A stretch of 64,000 nt of DNA. Origin: Paragonimus westermani (Eukaryota; Platyhelminthes; Trematoda; Plagiorchiida; Troglotrematidae). Below are positions 1 to 12,800 of the stretch, one piece after another. Within the stretch, counting starts at the first letter, position 1. Every line of letters starts with the position of its first letter. A model generated the notes under the pieces. It saw only the letters and a program-made list of their open reading frames with translations. It was not told where the DNA came from and searched no databases. Made by a program: the position numbers and the translations under genes. The stretch covers positions 1 through 64,000 of the forward strand of contig QNGE01002656.1 in NCBI GenBank assembly GCA_008508345.1, given 5' to 3'.

Positions 1-880
1 CTCGGTGTGAACTTGGATCGTTAGCGAACGATTCAATAGCTAGGTCTATTCGTAATTGTGCAAGCGCGGTCACCCACTGTATATGCATTCCACGAAGCTA
101 CAAACACAACAAAGGATGTACTTAAGGTACATTACAGTCAGTTAAAACCAGCTCAACCGCCGGATGGAGCTCAAATGCGGACCCTGCCGATACCACGTGG
201 CAGCGTTCCGATCGCCAAGTAGACAGTCGAAATCCAAGCCCAAGGTGGTTGCAGCAACGTTGGCTGTACCGAGGCACTTGGGGCAGTGCCACATTGTAAG
301 GGGACCAGTGTGAAAATACGGTTGGCGGCATGCGATTCGGATTAGCCTGTCACAGTGACCGAAGCCAAAGGACGCCTGCGCTTAGCCATCACTGCAATTG
401 GCTTGCGCTGCACCAATTGCAGTTCCACCAACACACCACATATCCAGTGTAAACCCGAAGTAATAAGACTGGGAGGTGTGCCAGTGGGGCCTTTGAGCCC
501 AGCCGGCCAATGATGGATGGCCACTTGATTGGCCAATAAGGAAAGGAAACCCCTATCTCTCGGAAACTGAACTGAGAGAGGCTGCAATGACGAGATCTAT
601 ATTAAGAAGAAAGATTTTTTGAATTGTAATAAAAGAAGCGTTGCAGTATAGGAGTGCAGTTTAGTGCAACCTAAAGAAGATAGGGATCAAAAGCAAATTT
701 CTCATTGGACTATGAAAAGCCAGGCAGACCATTCATCATATATATTACATCAACAAAGCCGAAGAAAAGAATGGGTAGAAGACCACAGACACTCAAGTTC
801 CTGAAAAGAAGAGCGGATTAATTGTCAATGACTAGGATGTTGGCCAATGCGGTCATTAACAGAAGTAGAATAAATATACC
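1..880. other. No supported gene
   Basis: Open frames on the minus strand at 122-331 and 342-587 have no recognisable motif, no splice context and no repeat similarity that I can see. I regard them as chance. Confidence 0.5.
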
Positions 881-884
881 GATA

Positions 885-1250
885 CTCATACACACACAAC
901 AACAGTAATGCATGGGGAAAAACGAACATGTATCAAACACAATGTTGTACTTGATATTGAGAACGCACTGCAACAGCGCGCCCCACCCAGCGGTAACATT
1001 CATGTCGTTCCACACGACAAGCGCACGCTCAAACGCGACGTTGCTTCTAGGAACAAACAACAACAACAGCCGCACGAACCGACGCAAACACCCAATGCTC
1101 ACCAAACAAAATACACATCCGCTCACATATCACACACACGCACACAATCAATGGCCCGTCCACCACAAACCGAAACAATGTCGACAACAACAAACGCCGT
1201 AGGTCACCATACGTAACAAAAACCAGCACCACAGAACACACAGCTCGGCG
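885..1250. repeat. CA/ACA-rich low-complexity stretch
   Basis: The + strand is strongly A and C biased, with ACAACAACA and CACACACGCACACA runs. The bias suppresses stops and produces several overlapping frames on both strands. None looks like protein. Confidence 0.7.
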
Positions 1251-1640
1251 TTCCCTCCCTTGTTATCTATTTCAAGTCGCCCACGTACGCACTATTTGGC
1301 GTGTTCCACACGACGTGAACGTCCCTAGAACTGTGACATTCGATTCCCCCTGAACTTAATTGTTCGAGACGATTTTAAAAAATGTTGTTATTGGGACTTT
1401 GATTTTCGTGTTCCCATTGGCATCGTGCTGATCACCGCCCTGTCTCTGTATCGCCAACACACTGTTTGTGATAGATTGTCATGTCATCCCCTGGTTTTGG
1501 ATTGCGTCAGGACCGCTGTCCTGTGTATATATTTGTAGTCTTGTTACACAGGAAAAAAGAGATTAGAAAAATCGCGGAAATCCTTGAAGAAGGAATACCG
1601 CGGCCAGTTTAGCGTCAATAATAAATAATATTTTGATGGA
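1251..1640. other. No supported gene
   Basis: Unique-looking sequence without ORFs over 60 codons. Nothing recognised. Confidence 0.4.
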
Positions 1641-1850
1641 CGCATTCATCTGTACCTTTCTGATTGTTCTAGTATTTCCACCTACTTCTTTTTTATTCAG
1701 GCCATTCATTTCGTAACATCCGTCCCGGAGCTAAAAGAGCAATTCGCTCATGCCTAGCTAGTTTGACGTATTTCTCTGTACACTCCATTCCCCAGGGTCG
1801 ATAATGATACGCGGGGATCAAAGCGCTGAGTCTGGGATGACTGTTGAAAC
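1640..1850 (+). repeat. Dispersed repeat family A, copy 1
   Basis: This shares the run from a CACCTACTTC stretch through CATCCGTCCCGG to CGATAATGATACGCGGGGAT with copies at 2,800-3,057 (same orientation), 5,414-5,671 and 20,960-21,130 (opposite orientation), with a weaker piece near 26,820-26,890 (opposite orientation). The family appears to be the 3' end of the CR1-like element whose RT lies at 1,937-2,800, though I cannot exclude an LTR. Confidence 0.7.
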
Positions 1851-1936
1851 GCGCCCATCTTAAGCGTATTCTCTGAAATAACCTCTTCTCCCCGACTCAG
1901 CACGGCTGTCTTCCCTATCGGTCATGCACAACCAAT

Positions 1937-2800
1937 ATGTTAATCTTCTCCGGTCGCCTAACGGAGGCTGAAGACGGTAGTCAAATCTCAGGTGTTATCT
2001 TCTTCAACTTTGCTGAAGCCTTTCACAGTAACATACACGGTCCTCATATACATGAACCAGAAGTTTTTGAGATCAAAGTGGAAGTTCTCCACTGGATTAC
2101 CTTCTTTCTTGGTAACAGGACTTACGAAGTAAAGACCGGTTCGAGCTTTTCTTACCTCTCCCTGACCTTCGCTGGGGTTCGTTAGGAATACGTATTTGGT
2201 TCACTCTTGTACCTGATATACACCAATAAACTCCCCGAAATTATTTCTAACAACACTCTTTTATGCTGGTTAGTTGGCAATGCAGATTGACCTTGAACGG
2301 ATTAACTGCTGACAAGATGACTGGAGTCTCCGTTCAAACGACAGTAAGAGTGCACCTGTCGCTCGAGGGACATTCCGGGTACGTACTCGTGACACACAGT
2401 GCACAAAGTGTAATAGATGATCAAAAGTTGACTGTAAAAAAGGGCGTAGGGATTTGGCTTTTGTCTGGCGTATCCTCCTATCATCACCACCAGATGGTCA
2501 CCAAGAGGGGATTTGAGACAGTTAGGGTGGTAAAAAGAGCTTCTGCCCGAAAAGACAGGCACGCCATGAAAAGGCTTCACGGAGACTGTATAACAACACA
2601 CACCGAGTAGGCCAATCAAGTTGGTAACACCGGCATGAAGAAGGATATAAGCTCCATTGAAGGTGTCGAGTGAGTAGAGAAAACGGTCACCAGCATGCGG
2701 CAAATAAACTAGGAGTACCACGTCAGATTTATCGAACTTATTGAAATCGAGTTTCGACAAAATAGCAGCGAATATAATGTTAATTATTTCTATGGTTGCA
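1937..2800 (+). mobile_element. CR1/Jockey-type non-LTR reverse transcriptase fragment (broken)
   Basis: The + strand encodes the RT core across stops and frameshifts. A GVIFFNFAEAFHSNIHG-like stretch corresponds to the DFSKAFD motif, LHWITFFLGNR to the following helix, and GVR(stop)EYVFGSLLYLIYTNKLP to the [21 protein letters not shown] motif. Next come a GIWLLSGVSSYHHHQMVTKRGF stretch and RVVKRAS, typical of the RT thumb of this superfamily. The catalytic FADD box is not readable. The same family recurs at 14,888-15,700. The minus-strand open frame at 2,302-2,865 is a shadow. Confidence 0.82.
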
Positions 2801-3057
2801 GTCATCTGTACCATTCTGATGGTTCTAGTTTTTCCACCTACTTTCGTCTTAATCAAGCTATCCATTCCGTAACATCCGTCCCGGGGCTAAAACGGCAACT
2901 CGCTCATGCCTCATTAGTTTGACGTGTTTCTCTGTACACTCTATTCCCCAGGGTCGATAATGATACGCGGGGATCAACGCGCTGAGTCTTGGATTTTAAT
3001 TTTCGACCGGTTGTCGATAGTGAACGATGACTGGGTTTTATTTTGTTGAATCAGTTC
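2800..3057 (+). repeat. Dispersed repeat family A, copy 2 (left inverted arm)
   Basis: Nearly identical, in reverse complement, to 5,414-5,671. It ends with GTTTTATTTTGTTGAATCAG, an end also seen at 5,414 and next to the Gypsy element at about 16,878. Likely the 3' end of the preceding CR1-like fragment. Confidence 0.8.
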
Positions 3058-3329
3058 CAACACCTGCGGCTTGAACTGTTACCGTTATCCTCCTTTTTAA
3101 CACTCTGCTGACTAGATTTACCACCACCCAATGGAATCTGTGGTTGGCAGTTGCATTTCGGCTCACGAACGCTATGGGTCCTTTGCTCCACGTGGCATTT
3201 CTCACGGCTGTTTTACCCTGTGTGGTTGAGTGGTATTACCTCCTCTGTTGGGATCACTTGACAATATATCCAGCAATCAAGATTGAACTTGGGATCTCCT
3301 GTGGAAACTCTAGGGGATTAGCTTCACCC

Positions 3330-3960
3330 GTCAGCACCAGGGGTCTAAAATCCACCATACTTCCTCGACTCATTGTAGCTCGGGAGACGGATATTGGGGA
3401 AGAGCAGGCAGCGTTTTGCCCCGACCGAAGATGTACAAATCACATTTTTACCCTTCGACAAATTTTGAAGCGGCGTCACGTGTATTGCTTGCCAACAATT
3501 GCCGTATTTTTCGAATGTGGAGGTGCGTTTGATCCAGTGGGTACATCTACACATTTCGAGTTGCGCAAACGCAGGTTTGTTGCACACATGCAAAAACCTG
3601 ATGCTTTACAAGGTAGGCGTAAATAATACGGAGCGCGAAATCAGAATAGGAGTAACTGGTGGAGACCTAACGTATAGTACATGATATTCACAGCAAGTTT
3701 TGACCAGCGCAAAACGACAGTGATACGCGGAAGTAGATGTAGAGTTAAGGATCTTACCGTTGAAAGCGCGAACAAGTCAGAAATGTCAATGTGCCAGACA
3801 TGCCGAAATATGCTTTGTAGTTTCAGAGTTTAAAGTGACGGTACAAGACCGTTGCAGTCACACAGATTTAATGTTGAATGTTGAAGCTTACGAGGTTGCT
3901 AGCCGGTTTTTTTACTTGGGAAGTTGAAGGTGCGGAAATTGAAATAGAAGCGCATAACTG
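3330..3960 (+). mobile_element. RTE-like reverse transcriptase fragment (broken)
   Basis: The + strand reads STILPRLIVARETDIGEEQA, then FCPDRRCTNHIFTLRQIL and a GGAFDPV stretch. This is the EEQAGFRPGRGC, IFTLRQILEQRHVY, FLDFKAAFD pattern of RTE-clade elements. The catalytic aspartate box further on is not readable. A RFFYLGS-like stretch near 3,910 suggests the RT thumb but is weak. The same family occurs at 45,700-45,915. Confidence 0.75.
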
Positions 3961-5413
3961 TAGGTTTGTGGCGGACACGTCACTATGCGCTCCACCATTA
4001 TCCAACAACATGTGGTCCCAACAGGCTTTAAACTAAAGCAACGCGTTGGGGTTTGGAAAAAGACGTATAGTTCCAGCAATGTTTGGAAATAAAATGGGTA
4101 GTTAGTTCCAGCCTAGTTTGAGATCAACTGAAGAAACCAAGGAAAGGAACAAAGGAAGTGTGAAGTGGGCTGCAGCCCGCCAGGCGGCACTCAAATGCTC
4201 ACCGACTGAAAAGTGTGTAAAAACCTCGAGTGCGTTCAGCAACGCCCGCAGGGTCCAGGTTAAACAACCTCGAAGAATGGAATGATGGATGGATCGTTGG
4301 GACAAGAGCAAACATTCGTTGCGTGTAATTAGTTGCATGGGGGTAAACAGTGGTACTGAGTATGTATCAGACCCACTATAGCAGACGTACACAAAATCTT
4401 GCGTAGAGGACAGACGAGCAAGAAAACACGGTTGCAAACGTATCTTTAGAGAAGCTGCACGATCGCTGTCTACTACAGGTGGTATTCGTTAATGTAGCAC
4501 ACCTCTAGCGATAAGAAGGCTCGAAGGACGCGTACATAAAGCGAGCGTGAGTGTTGTACGACTTTACAGCAGCGGAACTTGGCCGCTCAGGATGGAGAAA
4601 TGGTATCAACCCTAGGTACCTGACCGGCGACCCATACCCTCGATCGATCGCACCGACGGATATGCAACAGAGGTGAGGAAGTTGTGTGGTTTTGACTGCT
4701 GTCGTCTACTGAGCTAATCAATCGAAGAAATATAAGAACAGGAATCCTAGCCCACTAAGCAATCTCAGTTTAGTGGAGATAAATAGCACTGTTTTATAGA
4801 GGAACGGCGCTGTTCTTCAATACAGTATAGCATCTACGACTGCTATTGAGCGGCAGACGTCTTCGCTAGTCTGGCTAGTCTTGGCTAGTCCGTTGCCACG
4901 CTGTCCGACGGCCTTGAATACTGCAACTCAGTTTCAGCGATTTTCAGAGATTCTCAGCGAACAAACTGGTTCGAGGTTGGGGGCTAAATTACCCGGATCC
5001 AGTCAATTTGTTCATTTCGATGTGTGGTGCTTTTCTCCTGATCTGAATAAAGGTCACTGAAAGTAGGGTGTTGCGCCGCTCTTTGGGGTTAAAGCGAGTA
5101 ACAAGAGCAGAGCAATGTAATTATTTAACAGAACAGAGGAAATTAATAATCCAACATTTTCATGACAAGGTGAGGGTCCAACAACACTTGTAGACGGTTC
5201 CTAGAAGGGCAGATGGCAAACACCAGTTTAAGGTCGTTCCAGCGAATGATAACTCCAAAAGAGAAGACCTGTTGCATGAGAAAGGTCAGGAATCGAATAT
5301 TATAGAGCATTTCATCGAGAGTACTTCGAAATTCATAACCTACTGGTGTGAAGAATTGCTGTAAGAGTCCAATTCTGGAAAGTTCACAAGAAATGAGTCA
5401 CCAGAGAGAAGCA
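3961..5413. other. Degenerate sequence, no supported gene
   Basis: This lies between the RTE-like RT piece and the inverted family A copy. Short tandem motifs (CTAGTCTGGCTAGTCTTGGCTAGTC around 4,866-4,891) are visible. The minus frame at 4,102-4,437 has no recognisable motif. Confidence 0.4.
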
Positions 5414-5860
5414 GAACTGATCCAACAAAATAAAACCCAGTCATCGTTCACTATCGACAACCGGTCGAAAATTAAAATCCAAGACTCAGCGCGTTGATCC
5501 CCGCGTATCATTATCGACCCTGGGGAATAGAGTGTACAGAGAAACACGTCAAACTAATGAGGCATGAGCGAGTTGCCGTTTTAGCCCCGGGACGGATGTT
5601 ACGGAATGGATAGCTTGATTAAGACGAAAGTAGGTGGAAAAACTAGAGCCATCAGAAAGGCACGGATGGATGTGACCATCGAAGTATTATTTATTATAGT
5701 CGCTGCATAACTGTTCCACAGGGGGCTAGGAAGTATTACACAGGCCTTCGTTATTGCAGAGAGGGAAGAAAAATCACGTCTTTTTAACTGATCACAGTTA
5801 CAGGGTAATACACACAAAGAATGACTGCATTTGATAGCGAATGTCAAAGTTCGGGGATGG
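5414..5860 (-). mobile_element. Family A copy in reverse plus adjoining 3' part of a CR1-like element
   Basis: 5,414-5,671 is the reverse complement of 2,800-3,057. The adjoining minus-strand frame to 5,847 (a CDQLKRRDFSSLSAITKACV-like stretch, then LWNSYAATIIN) has the look of the C-terminal part of a CR1-like ORF2, where a WN-xLP-type motif is usual. Truncated, with no RT core. Confidence 0.6.
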
Positions 5861-6179
5861 GGGTCGGTCGAAAATAGTTGTTGCGCCGGTATGATTCGCT
5901 TATTTATGTTATCTAGCCTTCGGTGCGCTTCTTGTCTATCTCAGCGGGCTGCCCAACCCCAAAACTGTTGAGAGTAAAGAGTGGTAGGTTCGTCCAGCGC
6001 TGTACGATGGGTAGGTGGGATTTGTCTCTCCACGCACCATGTTGGGATCGTCTGGAAGAGAGGAGAAACACGTTGGAGTGCCCGCAGGACAGGCAGAAAA
6101 AAGATGACCCGTCATGTAGACGCATCCGGTGGACTAAACAATTTCAGGACCAACGTTTCATAGACAATGCAACCTTGAG

Positions 6180-7600
6180 TGTCAGTGCATTTGGTTTCCT
6201 TTTCTCTTTGTAGTCCTGTCCAAAGTTGATAGACTCAAACAAGAAAAAGGTAAGCAAGCGGGTGAGCCTGGTGCAGAACAACGCCATTTGAGTTGTGGAC
6301 CTGGTAACGCATAAGATAACCGCAAAAGCATGAGAGTCAAAACGAACAGTTCGTCTTTTTTACGTGCCAGAATACCCACAATTGATAAGTGACTGAGTAG
6401 ATAGGTAGAGCCACTTTAGCGTGATAAAGGTCTACCAGATCGACGTGCACGTGGTGAAAACGGGCGACTGGCCCAGAGAAGGTACCATGGGGCTCTTCTT
6501 ATGACGGTGGATTCTGAAGTGTTGGTATTGGAGGCAAGAACGGTTCCGATTGCAAGAGTCATCGTTTATCTTAGTGCAAACGAATCGTTCAGTGCAAGCT
6601 TGGCTGAGGCGCGTATGTCAGTGTGGGACGAATTGTGTAGTGTCTCAAACACTGCACGGCAAAGAGGATGCAAGCACTACTGGGCGGAGTGTCGCAGAGG
6701 ATTGTTCCCTCTGAAGATGTCAGGGGCATTGGCTCTTTTGGCGAAGATGCTTGACCTCTGGGTCAGTGGATTGCGCGGCAGCCATGACTGCCAAGTCAAT
6801 GCTGTCATCAGCAGATGCGCTGAGGTTATGAACGTGTGAAAGAGCGTCCGCGACTGTGTTTTCGGCATCTAAGGCATGTCGGATATCAGTCGTGAACTGA
6901 GAGATATAGTCCAGGTGCCCAACTTTCCTTGGGAAATGCCCATCGGATTAAGTGCTTGAGGACTAGGTTAACAGTTTATAGTCGGTGTAAACCGTAAGCG
7001 TCCTGCCTTCCACTGAAGGGCGGAAGTGGCAGATGCCTAAATAGATAGCTAGCGATTCTCCATCGAACGTGATGTGGCGGGATTCCGTGGGCTGTAAAAT
7101 TTTGGAGAAGAAAGCTAACGGATATCACTGCTTTTCGACGGACTGCTGTAGAACAGCATTGACGGCTGTGTCCGAAGCGTCCGCTAGGATGGCCAGTGGT
7201 GCGTTAAGGCTGAGATTATCAAAGAGAGCTAGTCCAGCTACCGCATCCTCGAGTTTAACGAACGCAGTGCGTGCAGCCCCGGTGAACTGGAATTTACGGT
7301 CACCTCCACGGAGAAGATCGGTCATTGACGGCATTAAATGCGCACAATGAGGTATGTAGTAGCTGACTGGACGACTAAAACGGCGAATTTGCCTGAAGAT
7401 TCTTAATTCGGGGTATTCGCTGATAGATTTGACCTTATTCGTGAGTGCGACGACTCCCTTTCCTGAGATCTTGACCCAGAAAGTCTACTGTCGTCTTACC
7501 TAGTTCGCGTTTGGTGGGGCTAATCGTGACACCATGTTGGGCTGAACGTTCCAGTATGGTGTAGATATGCGTAAGGTGTTCTCGCTATGAAAAAATGGCC
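6180..7600 (-). mobile_element. Ty3/Gypsy pol remnant: RT end, RNase H, integrase (broken)
   Basis: Read on the minus strand: 7,590-7,350 gives HGVTISPTKRELGKTTVDFL, the Gypsy RT thumb pattern. 7,334-7,125 gives FQFTGAARTAFVKLEDAVAG, then APLAILADASDTAVNAVLQQ, the RT to RNase H junction with the TDAS-type aspartate. 7,110-6,700 continues RNase H, with an AENTVADALSHVH stretch. 6,480-6,190 has a degenerate integrase core. Stops and frameshifts break it in at least four places. No gag or LTR is identified. It is a different copy from the one at 16.9-19.6 kb. Confidence 0.82.
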
Positions 7601-7714
7601 GTTAATATATAACCCAAATTAGGGTTATAATGATGATAATATATGGTTCTCTGCACGTTTTTTTAAATCGTCCAATATCTCACCGGGAATCGGTCGGCTA
7701 ATTCATGACACCCA

Positions 7715-8340
7715 AACCCACATGTTTGTATTTACAAAGACTTGGCTCACAGGTGACATCAGTGAGAGTGAACTTAATGTCCCGGGGTATCCAGTTTGCT
7801 GGGCTGATTCCACCTGAGAGACAGTGGAAGGCTCTGCGATTTTTTTCAGCAGTATCTGCCCACACTCACGGTCATCGGTGACTTCCAGTCTCCTGATTAG
7901 TTTGACGCTATGTGGTTTCGGCCAGCACTGTGTGGTCAATACTCACTCCTGGTGGAGATGTTTATCGTTCTCCCTCGTCCGACGGCTCCGACGACAACAC
8001 CCTTCCAGTAGACCTGGACAACTTCCTAAGATTATAGCGCTTCACTTACCTGCTCATTATAGGTTACTTCAATGAATCCAAGATAATCTGGGCATCAGTT
8101 TCTCACCGGGATTGTGAAAGTGGAATCCTGATTTCCGCAGCAACACTGATACGATGGAAAATGTGGACAAAGCGCGTCAACGCCCCGACGCGGTAACGTT
8201 CTGTTCAGATTTCATCTCTGCTCGATCTAGTCATCATTGATGTCTAAAAATACGTGTTGCCGAACCAAAGAGGCACACGAGGTCTCCTCCTAAGCAGACG
8301 TATCAACTTCAGGAGCTACAGTAGGATTTGGCCATCGCGC
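7715..8340 (+). mobile_element. CR1-like apurinic endonuclease domain fragment (broken)
   Basis: On the + strand, across frameshifts, KTWLTGDISESELNVPGYPV corresponds to the TETWL and ELNIPGY motifs of non-LTR endonucleases. Further on, LGYFNESKIIWASVSHRD resembles the GDFN-xxxIDW motif, with glycine-tyrosine in place of glycine-aspartate. SSLLDLVIIDV corresponds to the SLLDLVLT motif. No RT follows, so it is an internal fragment. Confidence 0.75.
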
Positions 8341-8544
8341 TACATGCATCACAAGGTAGATTTTGCTCAAGCTCGAGTGATTCACAACGGTCTGCCTTTC
8401 TGTACGGAGCGGTGCTGTGCTGGAGCTATCACCATTGAGACACTGCACGCTTGTGTTAATCGCAAGGCCTGCAATGTGGCATGGATGGATGAACAGCACC
8501 ATACACGGAAGCGTTCTATTTTAAGCTCTCTCGCTCCCACTTGA

Positions 8545-9540
8545 CAGGCAAAGGATTAGTCCAATCCAGACAGATGCAGTGCATGTTGACCTGACCACAG
8601 CAAATCCCACCCGACCCTTGTTATAACGGACACGTGAGAAGCACACTGAGTTATGCGCAATCACTGCAGGAATTTACAAACTATGGATAAACGAATAATT
8701 AAACAGTAGCGAAATGGTGAAGCCTGCAGTCAAGAAGGACGTGGTCAAAAGGCAAATGACCGTAGTTTATGAAACTTGGACGCACGAAACATAAAGGAAG
8801 ATAGTTCGCTCGCTTTCCAGACTTAGTCTAAAAATGGTATGTTACACTAATTTACTTTTTACAGGGTTGTGAGATGTGAAATTTTTTAAATAGTTCAAGG
8901 TCACTCCTGGATGGAGGCCCAAACGCATCTTTGGAGTGTTTCGCCACTATGGGAAAAATTGGCGTCCGGAAAATGTCAAGATAAGTCGGCTTTGTCGAGA
9001 CAGGGCGGAAAATCCCAAAATCCAGCGAACAGTTTGGCAGATTCCCACGCAAGATTTCGTGGATCGCTCGAAAACGTCGAAAAGTTAAATATCTCGTGAA
9101 CCGTTCAGCCAAGACGATGTTCCGCACGTTCATTCGTCTTAGAAAAATCTCTTTGCTCAGTGAATAATATGGGGATCGGAAAGGAGAATGTAATTCCACA
9201 CGTTAGAAGAGAAAATGTGGGGTTATAACATTTACTATGACAAACAGTGTGTATGCGGAAATTTTGACAAAGAACTCACACGATATTATTATTATTGCTA
9301 TGAGTATTGGAATATATAACCCTATCTACTGCTCGTTGTAGCATTTTGCAATGTACTCAGGATTTATTCTGGCAAGCGGAGAATTAAGTCGATGGTTTGG
9401 AAGGCCGCATGAAATGTGCGTGTGACCACTAAAGCTCACATGACGTCATCCTGCTAGACTTATTTTTAAGCGCCGCGCTCATATTTCCTAGTAATATGGA
9501 CACCGCATGTGCATGAATAAACGCATGTCATTAGAATATT
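8545..9540. other. No supported gene
   Basis: Both strands of 8,852-9,199 are open for 60-115 codons but no motif is recognisable. ATT repeats occur near 9,284. Confidence 0.4.
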
Positions 9541-9856
9541 GTTGGGTTTAAAACGGTTTGGTTGGCGGGCAGTAGGCCAGGTGTTAAATGATCTGGTGAG
9601 TAAACCATATGACAAACCATTTCAAGCAGGCTGTCTTTCAGGGGCGTTAGACAGCGGGGTTATTATCTACGTAATACGCATTCAACGGCTAAATGTTTCT
9701 CGGACCGCACTCAAGGAGGTCATCAGGTGACAGAGAGTTTCAAGATAGACATTGTGTTTGTCAACGTAAGATAGCTGTCCAAACCCTTTTTAAAACGCTG
9801 AATGTTGTTACTGGCTCTGACTTCATTTGGAAGTTTATTCCAAATGTAGGAATGCT

Positions 9857-12800
9857 TTACAAGGAAGAAGATTGACGTATATTTTTCCGGGATATCAGGG
9901 TTGGCAAGGTGGAACCCTTATTTCTTAGACTATATGGAGGGCTGTGTTGTAAGTGGACGGTGAACGCTGTGGTAATCACATTTGAATATATGAGTTTACA
10001 CAGCAGCGTCAGGTTCAACTTTAGTCTACGCAGCCAAAGTGGATCAACACCAAGTTTGCCACAACGTTGTCTGTAGGTGAGCAAAGAAGAATTTCCTAAT
10101 AAGCTTCTGGCAAACGATCGCTGAATGTTTTCCAACACAATCCTATCAGACTTGCGTAGATGACAGTAAATGAAAGTGCAATACTTGAGTTGAGGCCGGA
10201 CACACATTTTGTAGAGCGTCAGCTTCGCAGCTGGTAGACTGAACGTCTTTCTGATACAGCCTATTGTTCTTTTAGTTTTTGCCACCTGGAGGCATACATG
10301 TTCAGAGAAATTGAAGGAGTTTGAGCACCTTATTCCTAGATCTCTGACCGGAGTGGCTCTATCAATATTACAACCATCTAGTAAGATGAAGCCATGGGGT
10401 AGTTTACAACCATAAGTGATGATGTTTGATTTGTTCGCCGAGAACGACATCAGCCGTGGTCTGCACCACAACTGCAATTACGCTAGGTCGTATATTTTGT
10501 AGACAAAAATTGATGTTACTACTCCGGTGGAATGTGTAAACCATTTTGATATCGTCAGCAAACAGAAAGGGCTCGCCCTGTGTAATAACGTCGCATAAGT
10601 CATTTATGTACATTAAGAAGAGCAATGGGCTCAGAACGCTTCCTTGGACCACCCCGCTAGCCACTGGTTTTGGTGTTGAGCAGTGCTCCCCTATTTTGAC
10701 TGTTTGAGTGAGACCTTCAAGGTATGACGACAGCCAGCTATACGAGGGATCTTGTATGCCAAGAGGTTTATAAGGCGCACGACCAAACACTTTTCGTATG
10801 TCCAAGAGTGTGATAATTACCGCAGTTCCTGCGTCGACGGACGTCGATATATGGTTCAAGAATTCTAGCTGACATGTCATACAAGAGCGCTTACTAAGGA
10901 AACCGTGCTGTGAGGGGTTTGTGAGGTTGTGTCCTTAAGAACTCCGCCGTGTGCACCTTTATCATCCTTTCAAACATCCTCGAGCAGATTGACTTGTGGC
11001 TGATGGGACGATAGTTACTAACGTGCTACCTTGGACCACTCTTGTGACGAGGCATAATGATTGAGGTTTTTTACTGAGGAGGAAAGGTGCTGGATAGAAG
11101 TGATAGTTTGAACAAATTTGGTAAGAGGATGGGTATATCCTCACCTGCCTGCCTGATGACCGTTGGTGGGATACCATCTGGTCCGGGATGGATTGAGGGC
11201 ATGATGCTAGCTAACTGTAAACGAACACTTCGAACATCGATTAGAACATTACTCAAAACTTTATTTGTTTTCGATGTGATATTAGCAGGTAATGGGGGTG
11301 CTTTCTACGCTAAACGAGGCAACGAAGTGTGGGTTAAAGATTTCGCACATCGCTACGGGATCACCGACAACAGTTTTGTCTTTGGGAGTGATCATTCTTA
11401 TAGCAGGCTCTCTCATGAAATTTCTCCGTCTCATCCGTTGCACTAGTTTTGTGCATCTCTGCTCACCACGGAGCGCGAGTTTCTCCTTGTCTATATGACG
11501 GAGTTACGTCCGACGTTTTGTGCGTTCAAACATTTCGCTCATTTGCATCATCAGGGAAAGCCTAGTGTTCTTACGTACCCCGACTTAAGCAATTTAAGTC
11601 TGTCGGTCTTTTTTGCAGTGAGGATTTCCACTTGTACATACGAACCGACGAGTTTTGATGTAATGGGGGCCAAAACGGCAATGCGAAACGTTGGATTTCT
11701 GATAACTTCTCCGGCCGCTATGCTTGGGTGTGATGTGCGGACGGAGGTATTTCATTTTTAGGATCTTAATATGGTGAAGAATACATTCCAATCTATTAGT
11801 TTGATCGAACAGTGGAATACAACCCTCGCTTTTCCCATACTGAAATGGAACAGACATTTGCCGACAGTTCGGACGCTTCTTGTGAATTGTCAGATAATAT
11901 ATATCCCTACAGATGAAATACCTACGATAATTATAGAACCCACACTGTGCCCCTTTCTCGGTGGCTTCAGGGCATGTTGGTTCCAACCATTCTGCTGAAT
12001 GCATGGAAGGAAATCGGCCTGTTTTTCTGGAGCAGAGAATGAGGTCCAGGATATATCAGGCATGTTTAATTCACCGCCTTCTATTTTGTGTTCACAAGGC
12101 ATGTTGGACTATGATTCACTATCTCCACAATTTCAGTCAAATCACTGCTCGCAGCGTTAGGCGGTCTGTAGATGCATTCTATAAGTAGCTCGCGGAAACC
12201 AATAGAGACCATTAACCACGAGTCCTCCGGTATATGAAGTATAGACTCATCAAGTGTGCCTGCGGAAAATTGCTCTTTCAGGTAAATGATTCATCCAGCT
12301 CCTCGTCCTGTGAGATGATCCTTACGAAACACGTTGATCACGCTCTCCTGAGTGTGTTTCTCACAAATACGTCGAGAAATATAACATTATTATTATTATC
12401 CTACGATGCTCATCTGACCGTCTGGGATATCAGGAGTGTACCACTTCTCAGTTATGAGAATGATATGCGGATCAGATGAAAAGACGAATTGTTTGAAAAT
12501 GTGCATCTTACCAACCAACGATCTTGCGTTCATTATTCATACAGATACAGCAAACAAACTGCTAAAAACTTCAAGACAGATGGGCAGTGTGTTGCGAAAT
12601 ACCAAATGGAAAGACCCGATCTAGGGAATTTACCGAGTTTCTGCTCATATTCGAGTGGATGTCGTAAAAGTTTGACCCCATGATAGGAAGTGCTGGAAGA
12701 GTGCCATTATGGAAAGATGACAGTGGGATTTGGGGAGGGGCGCCAGGTGGCGGTTGATGAAATACCGGGGGGATATATGCGCTAAATGGACTGGTTTGGC

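Noticed and set aside
908..1241. Several overlapping 96-102 codon frames on both strands
   Set aside because: Caused by CA-rich low complexity. Composition explains the lack of stops.
2302..2865. 187-codon minus-strand open frame
   Set aside because: It is the shadow of a CR1-like RT read on the + strand, where recognisable RT motifs occur.
6501..6839. 112-codon + strand frame
   Set aside because: Shadow of the minus-strand Gypsy RNase H region.
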